Source of the DNA: Trichobilharzia regenti
Lineage: Eukaryota; Platyhelminthes; Trematoda; Strigeidida; Schistosomatidae
Assembly (NCBI GenBank): GCA_944472135.2
Contig: OX235263.1
Span: 27,891,379-27,955,378 of the forward strand
Direction: 5' to 3'
DNA: 64,000 nt
Each line of letters begins with the position of its first letter. The stretch's first letter is position 1. The translations under genes were made by a program, and so were the position numbers. Below, piece after piece: positions 58,291-64,000 of the stretch. The notes under the pieces were generated by a model. It ran no database searches and was not told where the DNA came from. It saw only the letters and a program-made list of their open reading frames with translations.

Positions 58291-58976
58291 ACTTAGAGAC
58301 TACACCTGTTGTTTGTTTTGCCTCTATTTATAATTCCAGACAAAAAAGCAGCTGTCATGACAACAACACCCATCCAATTAAGAGTCGATCGAACTATGTC
58401 TACCTGATACAAAGGGCGAACCATAACCAACATACAAATGAAATATGAGAAAACAAGGTCGAAACTTACCGCAACACCTCATGGAAAGATAAAAGTTACT
58501 TGGACATCATTTATAATTCACCAACTGGTCTCCTTCCCAAAAAGAATGCGGCGACGTTTTATCCAAAATGGCGAGGAAATACTTAAACCCACAGCTGCTG
58601 TAGTAAGCACTTAGTGGATGTAGGAGCCAACGAAGAAATGCACTTAAAGCATATGTATACTTCCCATGATCACGGCGACACTCTACGGAATACGTCAAAA
58701 TCCAAATCACTGCATACACAGCGCCAATAAACCTGAATATCTATGAAATAACCAAAATATGCTAACAGCTGCATCTCAGATCACACTGATTCATTCGATG
58801 GTAACATTCTGTTCATTCATGCCTTATTCGACATTTTGTATGGATTGGTTCGCAGTCATTCTGATTCCAGATCCAGAAGAATGAAAACAATTCACCGGTT
58901 ACTGAATGAATAGTACTTCTCTGCATGTTTAAGTGTACTCTAACTGCTGTGGTGAGCCTTCTGCAGATTATGTTGC
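58291..58976. other. Arm sequence without recognised gene
   Basis: Mirror of 18,802-18,889 plus 19,789-20,380 without the left-arm insertion. The 70-codon frame is at 58,507-58,719 on the minus strand. The homologous arm ends in CTGCAG at 58,976. Confidence 0.5.
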
Positions 58977-59670
58977 TTAAAACATCGTTTACGGTAAACT
59001 ATCGTTTTATAAGCCGTTTTTACACCTTTTTGAGGAGCCCACCATATCGGAAAATAGATATAGGCAGATTTCGTTTGCCTTTTGGCTAGCTGGCTTCCTT
59101 TACGTTTAAAATATAAGTTAAAGCTGTAATCTGCTCATTTTGACACGGAAATTTACAGTCAGTATGATTTAGGGCTTACCTTACCATAATATAATCGCGT
59201 GTTAATCTTTTTGGTATGAGTGTAGTGTGATAGTGACACGCAATTTGGATGCATTGGTGGTGTTTAAAGTACATTAAGATGTATGAGAATGTCTAGTAAG
59301 TGAATATAAATCAACAATAATTTCGATACATTTATTTTAAGTCCAAAATAGGATGTTTGCATTTTTGATTACTAGGCGAATATAATTTAACTACAATTTC
59401 TAAAAATTTAATGCGTCCTTAAAGAGTACATATAGATAAATGTATGTATTAACTAATCTACTTTTTTAAGTTGTCAATTCAATGACCTGTGAGATTGGTG
59501 CATACTAGGTCAGCATAAGTCAAGTAAAGTTCCCTTCAAATGACTGCGAGCGACAGTTTAAAGCATACTTTCGTTGATTGATTCGTGATGAGAGCAATTT
59601 CGAGCCAGTTATAAATTACACCGACCAATGTCTTATTCGAAGGTTTTTCAGCTGAGGAGTACCATTTCAT
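58977..59670. other. Right-specific unassigned stretch
   Basis: Separates the end of the inverted arm from E4R and has no counterpart on the left, where 16,469-18,801 lies instead. No coding similarity, tail or repeat is recognised. Confidence 0.5.
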
Positions 59671-60305
59671 CACCACCCCTCTCAAAACACACAGAATTAT
59701 CCCATCAGAGTGCAACACCAGCCGAAAGGCCACTAGACTGTAACCAAATAAATAACAAAACCATACCACCCATCACCGCAGAATCTAAAATGCCACTAAA
59801 TAACCCCAGAAAAAAGTTAAAACCCCCGAAATTCGACTTTGTCCTCTCCTAGCTCTAACTCCATTGCTAAAGATAAGGAAAATATGCCCCTAAATCATAC
59901 CAACAAAAACAGTGGCAGCTTAAATAAGCCCACACTCCCACGGTTAATAGTATTAGCACTCACAACGTGCTAAATCGCACCGTGGCACACACTAATATCC
60001 AATGTCACAACAATGTCACCCTAAATAGTACAAGTGGTAATAGTCAGAACTCGGCTACCAACAACTCAGGGTCTTCAGAGTATGGCACACAAACAAATTT
60101 CGACCGGATATATGGTACAAGTCTGCTGGGAACTAACCCACAATGCAGTACACACGAAACCCACACAAGGACACAACTAGCATCAAACAATAGGTGGAAT
60201 AATAAGCCATGGTCATCACAAGGATCCAATCATTTTTTATCCCCCGCGTCCCTGTCAGCGTTGAAAAAACAGCTGGTAGGGATGTTAACACTCCTAAACC
60301 ACTAG
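59671..60305 (+). pseudogene. E4R ORF1 tail
   Basis: Only the Asn/Thr/Ser-rich C-terminal tail remains, in two frames (to 59,852 and 59,967-60,305). The RRM-like core lies upstream of the truncation and is absent. The frame ends with KKQLVGMLTLLNH, as in E4L, overlapping ORF2 by about 97 bases. Confidence 0.75.
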
Positions 60306-63300
60306 AGCTGGCTCCCTCCTTGCATGAAAACAGGAACGGTCTAGTGCACCCGTATCCATTAGGCACACTTGACACTTGCACAAGTATAGGTCAAATAAAG
60401 AACCCTACCCACTTCTGTAACCTAACTAAAAATAAAATTTCCTTAGTCTATAGCAAATCCAGTACTCCAACTCTTAATTCTTCACCGAAAACAGCACACA
60501 CCAACTCGATAGACATAGGTGAGCATGATGCTGAAACTCCTCTTAACATAGGATCATCATGTCAGCAGAACTACTGTGTGCTGAACCATATTCGGGGCTG
60601 ACTAACGAACTTAAATACTTCAAATGCTACTTCAACTCTCATCTTTACCTAATCCTCATAAATGCTAGATCTGTTCTAAATAAATTGCCGATGCTCAGAG
60701 CACTCACAGTAATATACAAACCCCCTGTAATTGTCATCACTGAATCTTGGTGTCATTCGAACATCCTGGATGAAGAAATAAGCTTAGATAACTACACACA
60801 CTTTCGGTGTGACAGGGAAGGTGGTAAGGGAGGGGGTTGTCTCATGTACTTTCTGAATGCACTTACTGTATCACAGCTAGAAAGTAGTACACTTAACATG
60901 CCTGAGACTCTATGGGTTAATGTACACTTAAATAACGTAACAGCATTAATTGGATGCACCTACAGAGCACCTGGCACCTTTAGTAATTACGAGACCCAAC
61001 TTATTAATACTCTGGAGCAATTAACCGACTTACAATACGATCATAAGATCCTATGTGGGGACTTTAACTTACCTGAAATCAACTGGGATATACCCACAGG
61101 CCCAACTAAATTTGATAAGTTCTTAAGCACACTGGATATACTTGGCTGGAAACAAACTGTCACTACTCCCACAAGAGGTAATAACGTACTAGACTTAATC
61201 TTCTGCCACAATATAAGCCCCCTTTCAACGCTAGTAGGTTCTGAGTTTCCAGGGAGCGACCACAAAACAGTGATGTGTGCACTGCCAATTCCGCTGAGTA
61301 GCAATGCATCTCATACCTCCACTTCACAACAAGTAATATATAGGAACTATAGTAAGGCAAACTGGGCCTTGGTAGAATCGATGCTAAGATCCTCCAAATG
61401 GGATGAATACTTCACTACTGATGACCTATCGAGAGCCCTAACCATCTTCTACCATAACACTAACACATGCTTAGATGCTGTCATTCCACTCCAAACACTA
61501 AAGGTTTCCCCACACAGAAAGTCATTCATAAAACCAAAGGATCGTACGAAACTGAAGAAACTCTCAACAAGTTACTTCAAACACCACGACTTTGGCACTC
61601 TAGGTCTAATACTTAACACCCTTAGCTCCATCTCACAAGCTCGAGATTTCCGTATGAGAAAGGAAGAACGCATCGCAGTAGCCAGTCCTGCTAGAGTGTA
61701 TGCACTCACAGAAATCTTAAGGAAGCGAATGAATCGCAAAAATCACAGCATTTCTCTCCTCATAGACAAAGGTAGGCTATGCACTAACTCTGCAGACATA
61801 TGTGAACTATTCAACAAAACGTTTGCAGGTAACTACCTTAAGCCCTCAGTCCAGCTACTCGATATACACCCTATTACTAATATGGCACAAACTCCATCTC
61901 CACTCACACCAAACCAAATTAGCACTGTTCAATTCACTTACACTAATATTAACCAAACTATAAGAACCCTCAAAAGTTCAAAAGGTTTCGGTACCGACGG
62001 TATATCATCTTACTTCTATAAATATGGTGGCCCTGACATTCCTCTACTGCTGCTTAAAATATTCACAATGTCCCTAGAAACTCAAACTTACCCTGACATA
62101 TGGAAGACAACATTCATTATGCCTAAACACAAATCTGGCTCGAAAACTGAAGTCAGTAACTACCGGCCAATCAATATCACACCTATAGCATCTAGAATCA
62201 TGGAGAGACTAGTCAAAGATAACTTAATCAAACATATGCTTAGCCGCAATATTATAAGTCCGAACCAACATGGATTCCTGAAATCCAGATCATGTTTAAC
62301 ATGTCACCTAGACTTCTTCAATTTTGTAACCAGCAGTCGTGACAGACGGCAACTAGTACTTGTCATCTACTTTGACATTTGACCGTGTTGACCATTTACT
62401 GCTAACAAATAAACTGAACTCCTTAGGAATACGTGACCCATTATTAGGATGGCTTAAATCATTCCTTAACAATAGGTCCCAAATAGTTAAACTCGGGTCT
62501 GCAACCTCCAAACCTAGCCCTATCACTTCTGGTGTAGTACAAGGTAGTGTCATTGGACCCCTCCTATTTACACTATACATCAATGACATATGCGCTTGCT
62601 TCACGCACGGGAAACCATTCATCTTTGCAGATGACCTAAAAGTAGCTTATACATTCCAAAGTGATGACTTAGGGAACTTCGAGAATGTAGTGCAGAAGGA
62701 ATTAGATAAAATGACTGCTTGGTCGTCCCTATGGAATCTCCAATTTAATCTGAACAAATGTGGCTGGATCTGCTTCGGCTCACCCTCAATTGACCTGAAA
62801 TTAACGCTCCAATCTGCTAACCTAACCAGACTCCGAAGTGTCGTTGACCTAGGCCTGAGGTACTCTAGTGACTTGACATTCTCTGAGCAAGTAGCATCAC
62901 AGACTAGAAAATCGAGGATGCTCTTAGGATGCATACTCAGGAACTTTCACGACAATGAAGCCAAGCTAATTCTGTACAAAACATGTGTCAGACCACTACT
63001 AGAATACTGTCCATTTATTATAAGCAGCACTCGCACACGTGACAAGCTAAGGATGGAAAGTATCCAACGATATTTTACCTCAAAACTACTTGGCTACGAT
63101 TGTAAGAAAGACTACATCTCACGGTGCATGATCCTAAAACTTGACCCACTTTGGACAAGGCGACTTATTATAAACCTAATATTCTTCTTTAAGGTCCTTC
63201 ACAAAATATCATTCTCAGGTAACAGGGACATACAATTCGCACAGGAAGGTTCTTACGATCTGCGTAACCAAACTTCCACAGTGACAACTCATTCTTTTAA

Positions 63301-63493
63301 GTCAACACTCCGTGAAAACTTCTTCACAGTCATGTATTCTAAAATATGGAATAGCCTGCCCCTAGATGTCAGAACTTGCTCTTCGGTTACAAGCTTCAAA
63401 CGCTCTCTATACAGACTGTTTCACTCTACTGATTATATTAATAAACTAATTACTCCTAGAACGAATCAAATACTAACCTACTACAGCACATAA
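60209..63493 (+). pseudogene. E4R ORF2: endonuclease-RT with two breaks
   Basis: 60,209-60,601 gives the N-terminal extension. One base is missing near 60,563 (TGTCAGCAG against TGTCCAGCAG in E4L). 60,559-62,382 gives the endonuclease (LINARS, ITESWCH, CGDFNLPEINW, GSDHK; the Asn after SDH is Lys) and half of the RT. At about 62,380 an 11-base deletion between two CATTT words removes the middle of YFDISKAFD and introduces a TGA. 62,360-63,493 continues with FADD, LEYCPF, YDLRNQ and IWNSLP. Confidence 0.88.
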
Positions 63494-64000
63494 AAGACGC
63501 ATTTCAACACACTTGGCAATCTAAAAACTATAAAGAGACTAGCAGCATGGATGCATAAAGACTTAGTACGGAACATACATGATTAGTTTACACATAGAAA
63601 TAGGACCTATCACTATATTGTAAGCTTCAAACGCTTGCTATGTAAAGTGATTTACTCCAAAGACTATCCCTACCAGAACCCCTTAATCACTTCTAAAATG
63701 CATCAGTCATTAGAACATTAAACGCTCAGATTCATAAATACACATTATGACACTATATAAACTCTAAGACTTCGCATAAATACGTGAAAAGACAACTATA
63801 TGTAAAAGTAATTTTTTACTAATGTGTTATACAATTGACATAAACATTTACATGTATACATTAATATCCCTTTCATGTTAACATACTTTCCATTTTTGGT
63901 ACTCTGCCACTCCTATTCATCTTCTGGTCGAAGTCGAACAACCCTGCATCTAAACTGAAATGAAGATTAATTCCAAACTATTTAACTCATAACCACTCAA

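Larger units (their letters stand above)
48306..58976 (-). repeat. Right arm of large inverted repeat (partner 18,802-28,245)
   Basis: Mirror image of the left arm from the RT of El3' to the CTGCAG at 58,971-58,976. Private features of this arm are the SINE with its target duplication (51,757-52,015) and the RTE-like segment (about 55,859-57,745). The outer break at 58,976 and inner break at 48,306 are where the two sides stop matching. Confidence 0.92.
59671..64000 (+). mobile_element. CR1-like element E4R, 5'-truncated, runs off window
   Basis: Plus-strand copy of E4L beginning within ORF1 at about 59,671 (CACCACCC-TCTCAAAACACAC). ORF2 ends at 63,493 and a long 3' UTR continues to the window end, still matching E4L at 12,081. 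Confidence 0.85.

Overview
This is a eukaryotic, AT-rich, gene-poor window made almost entirely of retrotransposons. I see no host protein gene, rRNA gene or ordinary tRNA gene. The coding content is CR1-like non-LTR elements (two-ORF elements with an apurinic-type endonuclease and a reverse transcriptase), one RTE-like fragment, one decayed Ty3/gypsy element and one tRNA-derived SINE. From memory of such element sets, this best suits a trematode flatworm, probably a schistosome-like genome. That assignment is inference. The density of nested repeats suits heterochromatin or a sex-limited chromosome region.

Layout. 1-4,645: CR1-like element E1, plus strand, with an uninterrupted ORF2. 4,646-7,090: non-coding relics and a truncated minus-strand CR1 piece. 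7,091-11,434: 5'-truncated element E2. 12,081-17,541: E4L, a near full-length minus-strand CR1. 17,548-18,802: a short repeat (R2) and an ORF1-like relic. 18,802-28,245: left arm of a large inverted repeat, holding a head-to-head CR1 pair (El2 minus, El3 plus). 28,281-33,260: full-length element E3, nearly identical to E2. 33,261-33,912: a second R2 copy. 33,913-37,565: minus-strand Ty3/gypsy relic. 37,198-47,452: eleven and a half tandem copies of an 899-bp unit made from gypsy gag plus LTR fused to a CR1 ORF1 fragment. 47,453-48,305: the end of El3'. 48,306-58,976: right arm of the inverted repeat. 59,671-64,000: E4R, the inverted counterpart of E4L, running off the window.

The core inverted repeat (about 8.5 kb of shared sequence per arm once later insertions are removed) is the framework. 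Stops shared by both arms show that El2 and El3 were already dead when it formed. Later events differ between the arms: a SINE with a 13-bp target duplication and an RTE fragment on the right, an 899-bp insertion on the left. The 20-kb spacer holds the newest material: E3 and the 899-bp array. The array, and a conserved pair of 5' motifs and 3' stem-loop/(ATT)n tails shared by the CR1-like families, are the best candidates for undescribed biology. A palindrome plus near-perfect array may also reflect assembly error, so long-read support should be checked first.
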